The translations under genes and the position numbers were made by a program. From Lentinula raphanica (taxonomy: Eukaryota > Basidiomycota > Agaricomycetes > Agaricales > Omphalotaceae), in the NCBI GenBank assembly GCA_027919835.1, contig JANVFP010000021.1, positions 806,001-870,000 on the forward strand: a DNA stretch of 64,000 bases, given 5' to 3'. Below the pieces are notes generated by a model. The model saw nothing but the letters and a program-made list of their open reading frames with translations, did not search any database and was not told the origin of the DNA. This document shows, one piece after another, positions 1-12,820 of the stretch (its first letter is position 1; every line of letters starts with the position of its first letter).

Positions 1-1669
1 AAAGCAAAGGGCGACGACACAGAAACATAAGTCAGCTACCATGAGCGACGTAATGAGCATTGTAAAGAAGCCATATAGCGTAGAGCACGCACCGCATGCC
101 GCAGAATGTAGTTCTGATCTTGGACGAAATTTTGTCTGCAATAAGCTAACAAGGTAGTGCACCAACTTGAACAACGAACGTCGAAATTGCACGGACGTGA
201 CTGATCATTTTTTCCGACGGTCCGGGCCGTCACTCCCGTTACGGTTCCATTGGGCCCCTCTTAATGACGAACGCGTCGAAGTTCAACGAAGTTGATGAAG
301 CTTCAACTCATTGATACCTTGCTGGGGACCGCGGCAGGAATTCAAAGGTCAACTATCTCCCTTCTCGATTCTGCTGCTCTGCTGTATGATTTCAGAATAT
401 CACCGTGAACATTTAATTCTTCAGTCTCTACTATCCAGGAGGAACTGCCGCACTCGTTTCCTTAGGTTATTCTCTGCAGGTCTCGTCCATTTGCTGAGAT
501 CTACTCAGCCTCTTTCATCCTCTTGATCTCTTGTAGAGCACCTTTGGGGGACGTGGCTCGGAACAGTAACCCAGGTTTCGGCATCGAACTCGTCTCAACT
601 ACATACTACTAAACACAACCAATAAGTGATCTCTGCCAAAAAATCTCCAGTGCTGCTTTTGAATCTAGGCGGTATCTGCCTCGGTCCCGCATTCTGATCG
701 ATGAGTTTAAGATTTTCTGGGTGGGCGTCAGTAGTAACAGGTACTGGTACGGTTCTTTTTCGGTAGTACCGTGGACTGTTTGCGGGGTAAAAGACAATAC
801 ACTTTCCCCAGTAACGTGTTCCCAACAGGCTTCTCGATTCTCGGACCAAAAAACGTTAAAACAGACCTTCTATAAATATATAGTACGGGGCCTTTTTGGT
901 TAGAACGATATCTTGTATTCCAAACTATTCCCTCGATTTGTTCGACCTGTGTGGCATCAAGCATCTGACAAACCCGCAGAGTCAGCAGTGGTGAATATAT
1001 GCCAAGCCATAATACGAAGAAGCTGGGATGCTCCTCCTCATGATTTTCTAGATTCATATACTTACTATAATTTATCCGGAAGATGTATGAAGAAGTTCTG
1101 AAAAAAATACCCGCATGCCAGTAGTTCGAGTGGGGGCAAAAGATTTTCCACAATCGAACAAATTGCTACTTGACTTCCTTGTACACGATGTGGCGAGTGC
1201 ATTTATGTCGGAAAAACCCGATATTGATTGTAGTAAGAGCTTTCGGACCCGTGTCGATGGTTATTAATGCCGCTTGCAGCCTGAGACTACTTGATTTTGG
1301 AGGTTAAGTAACCTAATTGTGTATGAGTAAGGGTATCTCCTCCAGGAATAGGACCGCCGTCAGGTAGTGTGGGTTGTTGTAGGTTATTGCTGAAACAGCT
1401 AGTAGAAGTGCGAAGTTTCTTCAAAGAGTGATTGTCTGTTTGCAGATCGGGTCCTGTCTGAATTGGTTGCAGTAGCTCTGATACTAGGGAGTTAGTGTTC
1501 AGGCGCTCAGAACAGCAGCTGGCCTTGAAGGAGACTATCCCAAATTGAAGAAACAATTTGGCCGCTGTTGAGGATAAGCCCCTATTGCGGCAACATATGC
1601 CACGTGTCTAACTTCCGTTTTCACTGTTCAGGCGCTTATTTCAATATTTGATCGCTTTGTGACTAGTAC
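1..1669. other. gene-poor stretch upstream of GRASP
   Basis: No reading frame here looks like a recognisable protein. The longest, about 140 codons on the minus strand around 728-1153, has low-complexity-free but unfamiliar composition and no partner exons. The last 200 bases should hold the promoter of the downstream GRASP gene. They contain two GGCGCT copies, at about 1502 and 1631, described separately. I see no terminal repeats that would mark a transposon. Confidence 0.5.
1627..1642. promoter_or_regulatory. GGCGCTTA promoter element upstream of GRASP
   Basis: GGCGCTTATTT lies at 1631-1641, about 30 bases before the GRASP start codon at 1670. A weaker relative, TTCAGGCGCTCAGAA, lies near 1498-1512. 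The same core recurs in other upstream regions of the window, which is the only reason to call it regulatory. The factor that binds it is unknown. Confidence 0.4.
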
Positions 1670-3159
1670 ATGGGTGCTTCGCAGTCGACGTCCGAGGCCC
1701 ACACTCCCTCACAAGCTCTTCATGTTCTTAGAGTTACACCTTCATCTCCAGCATCGCAAACCGACATCGAACCGTTCTTCGACTTCATAGTTGGTTTCGA
1801 AGGCGACTCACTTTCTTCGCATAACAATATTGATATCAACAAACTGGAAACACTCGTCGAAAGCCACGAAGGACGCGTTCTCAATTTGCTTGTATGGAAC
1901 AGTAAAACAGAGCTTACCCGAGGCGTGTCTTCTGGCTAATGCTACTGCAATGCGTCATGCTCATTATCTCAACAGTGGTCTCAATCATTCCATCTCGTAA
2001 ATGGTCTCAGCTATCACCCGAAGAGCTGCAAGATGACGTGAATAATCAACCATCGCTGTTGGGATTAAGCATGCGCATGTGTACACCAGAATATGCCAAT
2101 AACGTCTGGCACGTCCTCGACGTTTCGGAAGGAAGCCCGGCTGAAGATGCTGGCCTTGTTCCATACGGAGATTACATTATTGGCTGGTCTGGAGGTGTTC
2201 TAAGTGCCGAGAACGATTTCTACCACCTGGTCGAAGCAGTGAGTATCTTGATGCTATGATCATCACAGTTCCATTCATCTCATGACATTCTGATAGCACA
2301 TTGACAAGCCCTTGCGAGTGTATGTCTACTCGCACGACTTTGAGTGAGTATCACTGAAATTCTTCCGAAACTGCGCATCTTACGCGAATGATAGTGCCCT
2401 TCGCGAGGTTGTGCTTGTTCCAAATCGACATTGGGGTGGTGAAGGCCTATTGGGCTGTGTATTCGGGTATGTATCATTCTTTAGACCCTTCGTACCCTAA
2501 TTCTTGAACTGCAGCTTCGGCTATCTGCATCGTATCCCTCCTCCGAATCCCGACCAGATCCCTGGTTCCACCCCACCAGAACTGGCAGACCAGGAAGATT
2601 ATCATGAAGAGGAACTGTTCGTTCCCGCCGATGTGCAAATGGAGTCTAAACTTAGCAGAGTAACGGAATGGCGCGGCCAGGAAAATCCCAATCGAGAAAC
2701 AGGGACTTCTCTTCCTGTTTACGCCAAGCCCTCAACGGAGCTCGAGTCCTGGCCGGATTCGTCAGGTCCAGAGACTGCTGTTCCTAATCCTACCACCCCG
2801 GACCGCGACGCAGAAGATGAGGACTACATATCTCCATCTCAAGCTACTCCACGGGAATCATCACCGTTGTCCCATGCGTCTCCTTCAAATTTCAGGCGTC
2901 CTTTGAATAACTCTCTCATGAATGGTGATTGATGATCGAATCGTAGACGGTGTAAATGCTCAACGTCATTCATACGACGCAAGGTTCTCCGAACGGTCTC
3001 TTTCCGTTGATTGATCGTGATCGTTTAACGTCCCCTTTCATCACAAACAGCAAAGGGGTGCAAGATGATGGTGGCGATAGTGTCGTCGATGATGAAAGGA
3101 CCAGCGTTGCTGATACAGATGTCTCTCATGGGAGCGACAGTTTGACCAGTGTTGACTAG
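1670..3159 (+). CDS. GRASP55/65 family Golgi reassembly stacking protein (Grh1-like)
   Basis: GRASP proteins tether Golgi membranes and support conventional and unconventional secretion. The exons encode two consecutive PDZ-like GRASP modules. Diagnostic segments are SLLGLSMRMC, the VWHVLDVSEGSPAEDAGLVP stretch, DYIIGWSGGVLSAE, HIDKPLRVYVYSHDFD and LVPNRHWGGEGLLGCVFG. The N-terminus MGASQS has Gly2 and Ser6, a consensus for N-myristoylation as in animal GRASPs. A long Pro/Ser/acidic tail follows. The frame stops at 2932, but an intron at 2925-2983 joins in phase to an acidic Ser/Asp-rich exon ending at 3159, so I extend the model there; ending at 2932 is the alternative. The first intron (about 1923-1975) appears to start with GC rather than GT. 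Confidence 0.88.
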
Positions 3160-4706
3160 AATCATGATCATTGCAGAATGTAAGGCCATTTTCTGGAGCC
3201 TCTCGTAGTGTCCAGGTCCAATTCATACGGTCGACTATCGTGCAGTATGTCATTTCATGCTTCAACAAATTGATGCCTGCAATTGCTCGATTTGTGAAAT
3301 GAAAACCTGTAGCCTAGGCCATGAGATGCCATGCTTTTGGGGTTTAACCTACAAGTCTTTCTTCTACCTGAAACGGCTTATCTCGTCCAATGGCTCGCAT
3401 CCATGCGCTGCAGGCTCGTTACCCTGGGTTCAATCGAAGGTTTTAGAGTGATGACCATGAGGAGTGAAACTCTCTGCCGAATGAGAAGGTTTGACAATGT
3501 AATATTCCATTACATATCGAGGCAGCTGCATTCAGGTTCTGTGAGCTGTGGGTCGGCTGTGGCAGATAGCTGGTACGTACATAATTATCATCCACGAAAA
3601 TAACTGGACATTATGTACTTCTGACGGTCTTAGTCTTGGTATCTCCTTGACTGTGATCAAAGTATTTTCAGATTCAATCTACTCGATGCTCCTCTTCCAT
3701 CTGGAGTGGCCAATGCCATGTTTCTCTGGATCAGAATCTACAGACTGTCTTCTTCCAGACTTAATTTGGTACCTACATCTTTCTCACATTGGTTCTAAGA
3801 TCGTCGTCCAGAAATTCCAACGACTCGGGTCCTGTTCAGCATCTTCAACGATGAATGATCCTCGCAATGGAATCTCTTGTCAGCGTCAGGAAAAACCAGG
3901 TTGGATCTGGATGTCCTGGACGATTATGTACCTCTAAGACGATTACCTTGGATGATTTATGATTTTTGCTGTTGCATTCAAGTCATTGGAACGTATCTGA
4001 AGAGTTGTGACCCTGTAGCTGCTCGAATCACACGACCAGATCACAGGCTTTTACATGTCAGTGGTTCTCGATGAGCGAGCGATTAAAGTCTGTTCGTTGT
4101 CGAATAGCTGGGTCTGGTTAGAAGAGATTGTTCATGGCCGTCGATGTTCGATTAAGGTTCATTAAGTTCCAGTGGTTTCTACTTTGCAAATCAACCTCAC
4201 ATTTCCATGATACTTACAGGGCACACGGATCATGAAGCGGGGGACTATGATCATGATCATATTCGAACACTGATTTGCAGCGTTGTAGAATATTGCCTCA
4301 ACAGTTGCAGCGGTGGCAAGCGGATTTCAGATGCATCGAAAGGCCCGTATATGTGACGGCTGCCTGGCAAATCGAATCGCCCGACTTCATTTGCCTTAGC
4401 AATGAGTGCGTCATGGGAATGAGCGCCGATTCAAGGAGCCGGTTTTGAACCGTGTTTCTGCCATTCGAAGAATTAAAAAAATCTCTTGCATGTCAATAGA
4501 TCTCTTGATGTGAGTCTTTCGAACTTGAAGTGTCCAAGTTCAAGAATAGCCCCTGTCCGATATTGAAAGATCACACATTGTGACGGTGACAGTGACACCG
4601 TGTTCCCAGCGCCAGGCAAGTTGCAACCTGTTGCAACGGCGCCTAGCGCAGCGCATCTCTATCAGTGCTACTTTCTCCTGCACCTCGTCGATGAAGCAAT
4701 AAGAAA
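3160..4706. other. unresolved interval, possible fragments of an unrecognised gene
   Basis: Two plus-strand segments have protein-like composition: about 3331-3440 (a hydrophobic stretch beginning MLLGFNLQVFLLPE) and about 3670-3800 (beginning FNLLDAPLPSGVANAMF, just after a good TTTTCAG acceptor). I could not join them into a model with a start and stop, and recognise no family. They may be exons of an unknown gene or a decayed copy. The last 150 bases are promoter for the SART3-like gene and include the GGCGCCTAGCGC block near 4638. Confidence 0.35.
4637..4655. promoter_or_regulatory. GGCGCCTAGCGC block upstream of SART3-like gene
   Basis: GGCGCC, CTAGCGC and AGCGC overlap at about 4638-4654, roughly 50 bases before the start codon at 4707. 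It is a looser match to the TAAGCGCC element seen in front of several other genes here, so its membership in that set is uncertain. Confidence 0.3.
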
Positions 4707-7700
4707 ATGGCTATGGACGACAGCTCTACACTAGACGCTCTCTCTGGCCTTCTTGAACGACTGGCAGACAATCCTCGCGACTTTTCCTCTCATGTCCAAC
4801 ATGTACGACTTGCAAAATCTCTCGGTGGAATGGATGCAGAAGTTATATCTGCCCTTGAAATGTTCTCAAATTGTTTTGCTGTTGGAGACGAGGTCTGGCT
4901 GCAACTCCTTGACGTTAAAGAGTCTTCTGTCAACCTTGAGACGGTCAATGGCATTGAAGAACTTCTTGCGCTCTACCGACGCGCCGAAGAAGACTATCTT
5001 TGTGAGCGATCCGTGTAACTAATTACTGGCCCTACTGACACAGAAGCTCTTAGCAATTACCCTGTTGAAGCGACATATAGAACTCATTCTCAGCCGACAT
5101 GAACATTACGCGAACGGTGCACCAAAACCAGACGAAATGGGAGAACTGTTTTCAACGGAATGGACTAGAGCGAAAATCACAGACATCGTTCAACATGGTA
5201 TAGGACATATTACTGAGGTCAGTGGACATTTCCCATAACGAAAGCTTGCTATACATGAAAGTATCAGAGTCATCTTCTCTGGGACCTATTGCGCGACTGG
5301 GAGTTGGGGATACTTGAGTCATCTTCCGCATCCGAAAGGCGCGTCTATGTCGCAAGACACATTGAATGCACTCACTCACTTTGTTCCTTAGACAATTCCT
5401 TGCCAACCAAATGGAGTCATCTTTCCTAGAGAGATTAGGTCAACCTCATGCTCGTACGTGCTTGCATTCCGGACGCTCAATCCCTACTTCAACCATGACT
5501 TTGTATCATCAGATGCAGATGACACTTTCCAGGCATATTCTTCCTTTACGACAAATTACAGGCCTGCGGATCAATACGAGACGTTGCTTGTCGCGGCTTC
5601 GAAAATCAAGTCTCGATCTATGAAAGCAGTCGAGCGCAGAGATCAACATGAAAATGCATTGGTACGCTTTGACATTTAGTGTCCTCGAGTTACTGAATGC
5701 AATTACAGAGACAAAGCCAAAACTCCCTTGAGGCATTCGCTCAATATATTGCTTATGAGCGAAGAGCAAAGTATCCGGACTTGTTGTTGACATCATCCGT
5801 ATATGAGAGAGCTATCTCAGAGGCGGCGAAGAGAAAGTTTCTTGGAGAACCAAACGCCGAAGAAGCTTTGAGGGTCTTCTGGGTAGGGTACAGTGATGCT
5901 TTGGTATGTTGTATTCATCTTCACTCTCTTGTCTCAATGAACCTTGTTCTAGAGACTGTTAAATGCTGGTCAAGATCAACAAGTAGCATTATTCAAGCGG
6001 GCAATACGTAGCGTTCCTGAATGTGGAGAGATATGGGCTCGCTACATTCGATGCATCGTATGTGTGGACGGCAATGATCCACCACTCTGTGCTCACTCGT
6101 TGATGTTTCAGGAGCGCTATACGGATCCAGAACACATCAAGGAACGACGACAAATCGTATCAGGCCAGTATCACTTTACATTCACTGAGTACGCTTAACC
6201 TTCATCCCGTTGTTGTAGATCTCTTCATGCAAGCCTGCACTATAACTCAACTGATTCAGAACGTCGATCAGTTAGTTTCATTAGTTCTTGCTCGTGCTGG
6301 CTTTGAGAAACGCCTCATCGATCTTGGAATCTCTGGTGAGCTCAATCAGGTAGCTTCTCATTCCCTGAAGATTCAGCTTTTCATTAGATGACGAAACTAT
6401 ACCTACCTTGATTGGCATTCTCGAGAGTGCGATTGAAATGGTCCGAAAAGGTAAAGCGGTTCAATCAAACTGATGTGTACAAACTCATACCCTCTTCAGC
6501 CCAGTCTGGCGATTCAAGATTGCGATTAGAGAATTATCTGACTGAACTAGTATGTTTTGCCAATTTCAAAGGAGATTCAAGCTCAATCTCTGTAGTATCG
6601 GTTTGCTGGAGTTCCGGAAAGCTCTATTGCGGTTTGGCAAGCAGCAACAAAGCATTACAAGAATAGCTACCTTGCATGGAACTCCTACACTGATTGTCTC
6701 ATGTATGTTTTTACTCTTATCAACAATCTGAACACCAAGCTGACCTCCATCCAAGAAAAACTGACCGTCATGATGAGGCTCGCAAAGTGTTCTCAGATAT
6801 CGCTGCAAAGAACATTGATTGGCCGGAAGCAGTATGGGAGGCGTGGTCATTGTTTGAACACTTCCATGGCTCTGTGGAACAGATAGACACGTGTCTGGAC
6901 AAGACTGAGAAAGCTCGATATCAAGTCAATGTGAGACGTGCAAAGGTGAATAGTCTTGTCCCGCGTTGGAGCCCGTTGCAAATTGTGAGCTTTGCAGGAG
7001 CTTGAAAAAACTAACATGCAAGCAATGCAAAATGCTGCCAATACGCATACGAATACTATACCCATTTCAGATACTCCTGTCGCGACCGTTGCCACGGATG
7101 AACAAATGGATATTGACCCTACAGATGAATCGAGAGGGACCAAGCGTTCTGCGGAGGACGTTCCAAGTGAAGAATCCCGGAAGAAAGTCAAATACGGTAG
7201 GCGCCTGTGATTCTATGATGGTGAACTTACTTTTGATGACGATGATTGCAGAACCTCCGCCCGCTCCTTTGAAAAGGTGCGTCCATTCTTGAATATGAGA
7301 TATGAATGGTTCACCTAATTAAACTTATACACAGAGATCGGGAAAACTCTACAGTTTTCGTGGCCGATATCCCTGGAGACGTGACTGAGGATGAACTTAC
7401 TAGTCTGTTCCAGGACGTGCGTATCTTGTTCAGGAGCAAGGCTGTTACTAATCATTCTTTCAAGTGTGGAAGTGTTCGTGAAGTAAAAATCACCCAATTG
7501 AATACTGCTACTGTTGCAACCGTTGAGTTCATGGATCGAGTATGTCGATACTGTATTAAACCCCATGTACTAATTCGTCACATTTCAGGATTCCGTCCCC
7601 GCTGCATTAACAAAAGATAAGAAGAAGATTCGTGGTCATGAAATAGCCGTCCATATGGCATGGCAGTCAACGCTATATGTCACCAACTTTCCTGAAAATG

Positions 7701-8987
7701 CAGATGACTCGTATATTCGTAACTTGTTTGGGCAGGTTAGTGAATCCAGTCTGGCATTGTGGCAAATACCTTACATCTTATTGGCAGTATGGCACAATAT
7801 TTGATGTGCGATGGCCCAGCAAGAAATTCAAGAATACAAGAAGATTTTGCTACGTTCAGTACACGTCGCCAGTGCGATTATTTACCTCTCAGCTTCAATT
7901 ATACCTACTCACAGAATAATTAGCTTTCAGCTCAAGCATCTCTAGAATTACATGGACGAGAGTTGGAACCAGGGCGAAACATCAATGTCCTCATCTCTAA
8001 TCCTGAGCGCAAGAAGGAGAGAACGGACCAAGATGCGAACGATAAAGAATTACACGTGGCTGGTCTGAACAAACAGACTACCAAAGAGGATCTACGTAAG
8101 CTCTTCACCAAGGTGTGTAATTATTTCTTCATAATTCTGTCACTGTGCCTGATGAAAGGACTCGAAAGTTCGGGCCAGTGAAGGACATTCGGATGGCATC
8201 GGACAAAGATGGCAAATTCCGGGGCTTTGCCTTTGTAGAATATGAAACAGAAGTATGTTCTGGTCGTTTAAACGTCCTATCTTCCATTTCTCAAGATAAC
8301 CTCTTAAGAGCGACGCTCGTGCTGCTCTTGACGCAAACAACCACGAGTTGAGGGGTAGACGGATGGCAATTACGATTGCTGACTCTCGCGTGAAATCAAA
8401 GCGGTAAGTCGTACAACGGTACCTCTACCAATCTTTTTGAACTGACCCTGCGATAGGACATTTGACACTGACCGTGGTCTAGGACGAAATGCAGAACTCG
8501 CAAGTCGTTCCGTTCGTGTTAAAAACCTCCCTCCGAATACACAAGAGGGAATTTTGCAACAAGTGTTCGAGAAGCTCATACCTGTCAAACGCTTAGAACT
8601 CTTCGAGGATATCAATCAGGCAGTTGTTGAACTCGAAAGCCAGGCCGTAAGTTTCATATCGCAGTGTCAGCATAATCCTAGTCTAATCCCTGTACCCAGG
8701 ATGCGGGAAAGCTTCTTCTCTGGCCAGAAGCTATCACCATCAATGGAACCCCCCTAGAACTGACAGAAGAAGCTGCTGCTTCTCATAAGCAACCTGCTGA
8801 TTCTCGTGCTGCGGGTTTTGTTCCACGGAAAATGCTGTCCAAACCCAGAGCCGGGCTTGGACATAAACAAAAGACTGCTCCTCCTATAAACTCGGGCTCT
8901 GATGCACCTATAACCTCTACTGGGATGGGTTCTACGTCTGGTGGTAAAGGCCAGGATGATTTCCGGAAACTGCTTGGTGGTAAATAA
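4707..8987 (+). CDS. Prp24/SART3-type U4/U6 snRNP recycling factor (HAT repeats plus four RRMs)
   Basis: Proteins of this family anneal U4 and U6 snRNA to rebuild the spliceosomal di-snRNP, in the nucleus. The N-terminal half (exons about 4707-7000) is helical with HAT-like pieces such as AVWEAWSLFEHFHG. A Lys/Arg-rich linker (KRSAEDVPSEESRKKVK) follows. Four RRMs come next: STVFVADIPGD near 7340, STLYVTNFPEN near 7670, KELHVAGLNKQ near 8045 with RNP1 KFRGFAFVEY, and RSVRVKNLPPN near 8510. The C-terminus GKGQDDFRKLLGGK resembles the short LSm-binding tail of SART3/Prp24. Four RRMs match yeast Prp24, while the long HAT domain is more like SART3. There are many small introns, and several junctions in the HAT half are not resolved. 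The start ATG gives MAMDDSSTLDAL. Confidence 0.87.
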
Positions 8988-9149
8988 AGTGTCGCGTTGC
9001 GAGTTGCTGCAAAATAAAAGCTTCCGCGTTCTCGGATATTCGGTCCGCGCGACCTTGTGATCATGTAGCGGTCCGCCGAAGCCGTGGTACTTAAGTTGAG
9101 CCAATCGCCCCAAACCGTACGCGCATTTTACACCTCGAGTTCACTGCCA

Positions 9150-10261
9150 ATGGCGAACATAGCCCTCGGCGCAAAGTCCCTGTTCAATCTGAATGGTTTG
9201 GTTGCAATGGTAACTGGCGGTGGCACAGGTATCGGTTATATGATCGCGAAAGGATTGGCTGCAAACGGTGCTAAGGTCTATATCACTGGACGTCGCGCCG
9301 ATGTCCTGCAAAGAGTTGTAGATTCGGCTTCAAAGGACGACGGAAAGATATACGCGTAGGTCGCATCACAATCACTCAAGTCGAACACGAAATGCTCACT
9401 AGCATTTAGGCTGCCGATGGATGTCACGTCCAAAGATAGCATCCTGCAAGCCAAGAAGGAGATAGAGACTAAGGAAGGATGTTTGCATATCCTTGTCAAC
9501 AAGTCAGTCCTACTGTGCGCATATATACAATCTTCCGCTGAACTTCATACAGTGCGGGTCAAGTTGGTCCTACATCGCCATTCTTAGCCGATCCAAATGC
9601 CCCTGAAGTCAAGGATGGAGAAAGCTTCGGAGCTGCCTTGTTCAAAGAGGATCAACAAGGATGGTCTGATCTTTATTCTATCAACGTTTTCTCCATCTTC
9701 TTCACCACCACAGCATTTCTGGGTCTGCTGGAAAAGGGCACGAAAGAGTGTAAAATTCCGGGATATACCTCTACAGTCATCAACATCACAAGTATAAGCG
9801 GGATAATCAAGCTTGCACAGGACCATGTAAGATCGTTCATCTCTGGTTACATGGTATGTAGCTGAGACTAGACTTTCCTTCAGTTCTGTTATAATAGTGC
9901 AAAAGCGGCTGCTTCTCATCTAACTAAGATGCTATCAACTGAGCTCGCGTTAAAGAGCGTTCCAGTTCGCGTCAATGCTATCGCTCCAGGAGTCTATGCA
10001 TCCGAAATGACAATCGACACAATACCTGCAGATGTAGTAGATAAGATTGGAAAAGGTATAATGCCTGTTCCAGCAAAACGTGATGGGAGGTCAGTCCTCT
10101 AATGTCTTTTCACAAGACTGTTTGTATATTCATGCCTATATAGTGCAGAGGAAATGGCTGCCACGGCAGTCTACCTAGCTTCGAGAGCAGGATGCTATAT
10201 GAACGGCCAAGAACTTGTTATAGATGGAGGTTATTGCGCTGTGAATCCCGCAGTGATTTAG
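9150..10261 (+). CDS. short-chain dehydrogenase/reductase (classical SDR)
   Basis: This is a classical NAD(P)-dependent oxidoreductase of about 300 residues. The Rossmann motif TGGGTGIG sits near residue 22, and NNAG is restored across an intron at about 9503-9552. The catalytic Ser lies in the NITSISG strand, and YNSAK gives the Tyr/Lys pair. The PG-type segment VNAIAPG and the C-terminal NGQELVIDGGY are typical of FabG-like and RhlG-like SDRs. The TGRR turn after the second strand suggests NADP(H). Introns split the gene after KIYA, LVNN and AQDH, and another follows KRDGR. The substrate cannot be read from sequence. It begins about 160 bases after the SART3-like stop and converges on the KRE6-like gene. 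Confidence 0.88.
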
Positions 10262-10590
10262 AAGTGGTTAGTATGTACATGCCTTACAGAGTAAGATAAT
10301 TTAAGTACTAACGAATCCTACAAACTATCCACATTTTTAATGAAAGTGGAATAAACGATCTTGTCCATGAAATCATTGGAAGTCCATGAAGCTGGAAGCG
10401 TGGAGCAGCAATGCGTGTAGATAGTAAGGTAAATGTGCCTAAGACGGGACAGCGAAGGATACAGGTGAAGGCGGATTGGGGTGATGTTCCAAGGATGAGT
10501 GCGGGGAGGAGCAGGTCATTATCATGCAACGAGCATATGATAGGCTAAGTGCTAACTAAGGAGAAAGTAGACGCTGTCGTCCGTGATCGT
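10262..10590. other. convergent 3' intergenic spacer
   Basis: This short spacer lies between the stop codons of the SDR (plus) and the KRE6-like gene (minus). It should contain both 3' ends. I see no frame with family features and no strong hairpin. Confidence 0.5.
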
Positions 10591-12820
10591 TCAACACCCA
10601 TCATACTGCGAGTTTCTGGGGAATGTATACCCCGCATCTGCCCACGTTGTTAAGTTGGCATCACTATATGCAGTGATATGGCTGCATAGCATAGTCTCAG
10701 TCAGTTTATCGTTGTGCGATAGAGGGAACGACTGACTTATTGATGTAATCTGCGGTGGGCCTTGAGCTGGGATCGCATGTGAACATATCCTTGAGTCCGG
10801 CACGCTGATACACACGGACGTAGTCGACAAGCATATGCGCTGGGAATTGCATGTGCATGAAATCCTGAGCCTGGAAATTTGGTGACATGCCCAAGTTCAG
10901 AATCATGTACTGTTAAAAGAATATTTAGTGATGAAAGAGTTTGATTGTTTGCTGTATCCATACCATGGGCTCTTCAGGTATAAGACGGTCGCTAATCTCC
11001 GTGACGCTGTCGGAACCGATAGCAGAAGCAGGTAGCGTCCACGACTTTACACCATTGCTGTACCAGGTGATGTAGCCTTCGGATCGCGAATCCGGATTTG
11101 ACCACCATTCGTATCCGTACTTGATGAAGGTCTGGTTACCATAAGCCGTGTCAGGGATGTACGTGAGCGCAGACGCAGCTTGCTGGTATTGACCACCCTG
11201 GTACGAGTTGAATTCGGTTATGGTATCATCATAGAAAGTGGTTGTCGAATTATCAATTTGGTATTCGTAGTTGAAGGGAGCAATCTGGAAACTCTGCGAT
11301 ACCTGGCCTTTGAATTCGTTGTTGACATCGATCTGAGCTTCGATAATATCGATTTCAGGAACACCACGACCTGTGCTGACACTAGGACCAGGATGATCAC
11401 CTCCAGAACAGGTGCAAGCTGACCAACGCTGTCCAGGTAGATAACTGATAGGATTTCCGTTATTTCCAGTTAGAGCGCCCTCTGGTGCAGTCCCAGCCTT
11501 GTTAGTCTGATTGGGGTAGGTTCCCAGGTCACACGAATCGTAACTATAAGGCCAAGTCCCTTCCGTTGTTGCACCATAACCCGCGCGTCCCTTGAAGAAC
11601 AAAGATCAGTCGGGAATAGTTAGGGTTTGGTATTTACGCACCAAGTTACCCATCGTCCATGCACCAGGCCAGAAACCCGGGGTGTTGTGTGAACCGGGAA
11701 GACTGATAGAGACCTCAATATAACCGGTCATGAAACAAAGCTTATTCCAGGATTGCAACATGCCTGCGGAAAGATAAAAATGGAGACTACAGCGGATTGC
11801 TGTGGATTACCCACCACTTTTGAAGTTCAGATTGTGACTGTCTTCTTCCGTCAAAGTAATGACAAGCTGACCACCTTTGGTTGTTAATGCCTGATTGGAA
11901 GGTTGAGCAAAAAATCATGACGAAGTCTGGACCAATCTTACACCGGGATCGTACCACTCGAGGTCACCAGTGGGCCTTTATCCTTGTCAATAATATCAGA
12001 CATAGCAGGCGACCCTGAGCGCTCACCAGTAATGCAAGTCCACGCCCTCCCAATAAGGATCATCGCCAGGATAAAACGTGCGGCCCTCCTTGTTGAACTC
12101 GTCACTGAAGACAAGATTATACGTCTTTCCATCGCTTCCGGTTCGACTGTACGCAGATTCTGGTGTATCCGTATCTATAAGGGACGGCATCCCTGGCAAA
12201 TCGGGAATCTGCCCTGTACCGTTGATACCACCTAGGTTGAAACCGGTGATTGTTGCTTGTGGGTGCGCAAAATTGTCTATGATAGGGTATCCAGCGAAGA
12301 GGGTGATGATAGCCAAGATGAGAATAAAAAGTGCGCCGGCATTAGCCCAGCCTCTGGCAGAAAAAATCGTGAAAGAACGGTCTAATTTGGCATCCCTGAC
12401 GGGATCTGGATTGTGGAGAGCGTCGTCGAGATCAGGGTCTTTGTCCCAAAGGTAATTCGGGACAGTCGCGGTGTTCGCCAGTATTGCTGCTTTCTCGGCA
12501 CCAGCAGATATTGAAGATGCTGAGTGCTCTGAAGGTGCAGCGCTAAAACGAGAATTGCTGTAGTCTCTTGCTTGATTGGGGTTGTACTAAAGAAGCTGGG
12601 TGAGTAGCGAGTAGAATGAGATGAGCACAAGACACACTGAATATGGCCCATAACCACCACCGATAGCACCGCTCGCTACACCTTGAGTAAGAGCTTGCTG
12701 GCTTCCACGAGAACCAGAAGGAGGAGGCCGAAGCGCTGATGAACGGGGACTCTGTGGCACAGCAGCATATTGTGAAGGACCTTGCTGCTGTGGCGCACGA
12801 CGAGAAGGAGGATTAGACAT
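10591..12820 (-). CDS. KRE6/SKN1-like glycoside hydrolase family 16 protein (beta-1,6-glucan assembly)
   Basis: KRE6/SKN1 proteins are type II membrane GH16 enzymes needed for beta-1,6-glucan in fungal walls. A Pro/Ser/Gln-rich cytosolic N-terminus ([20 protein letters not shown]) is followed by one membrane segment ([19 protein letters not shown]). The lumenal GH16 domain opens with [20 protein letters not shown], and the catalytic motif is EIDIIE (ExDxxE) in [11 protein letters not shown] near 11350. Many N-glycosylation sites are present. The last intron (10682-10736) joins PTADYIN to [14 protein letters not shown], which completes the conserved ending; without it the frame stops early. 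The protein ends [11 protein letters not shown]. About six exons are visible. The start is the first ATG of the N-terminal exon. Confidence 0.9.

Noticed and set aside
728..1153. 141-codon minus-strand frame
   Set aside because: No family signature, no start context and no partner exons; likely chance.
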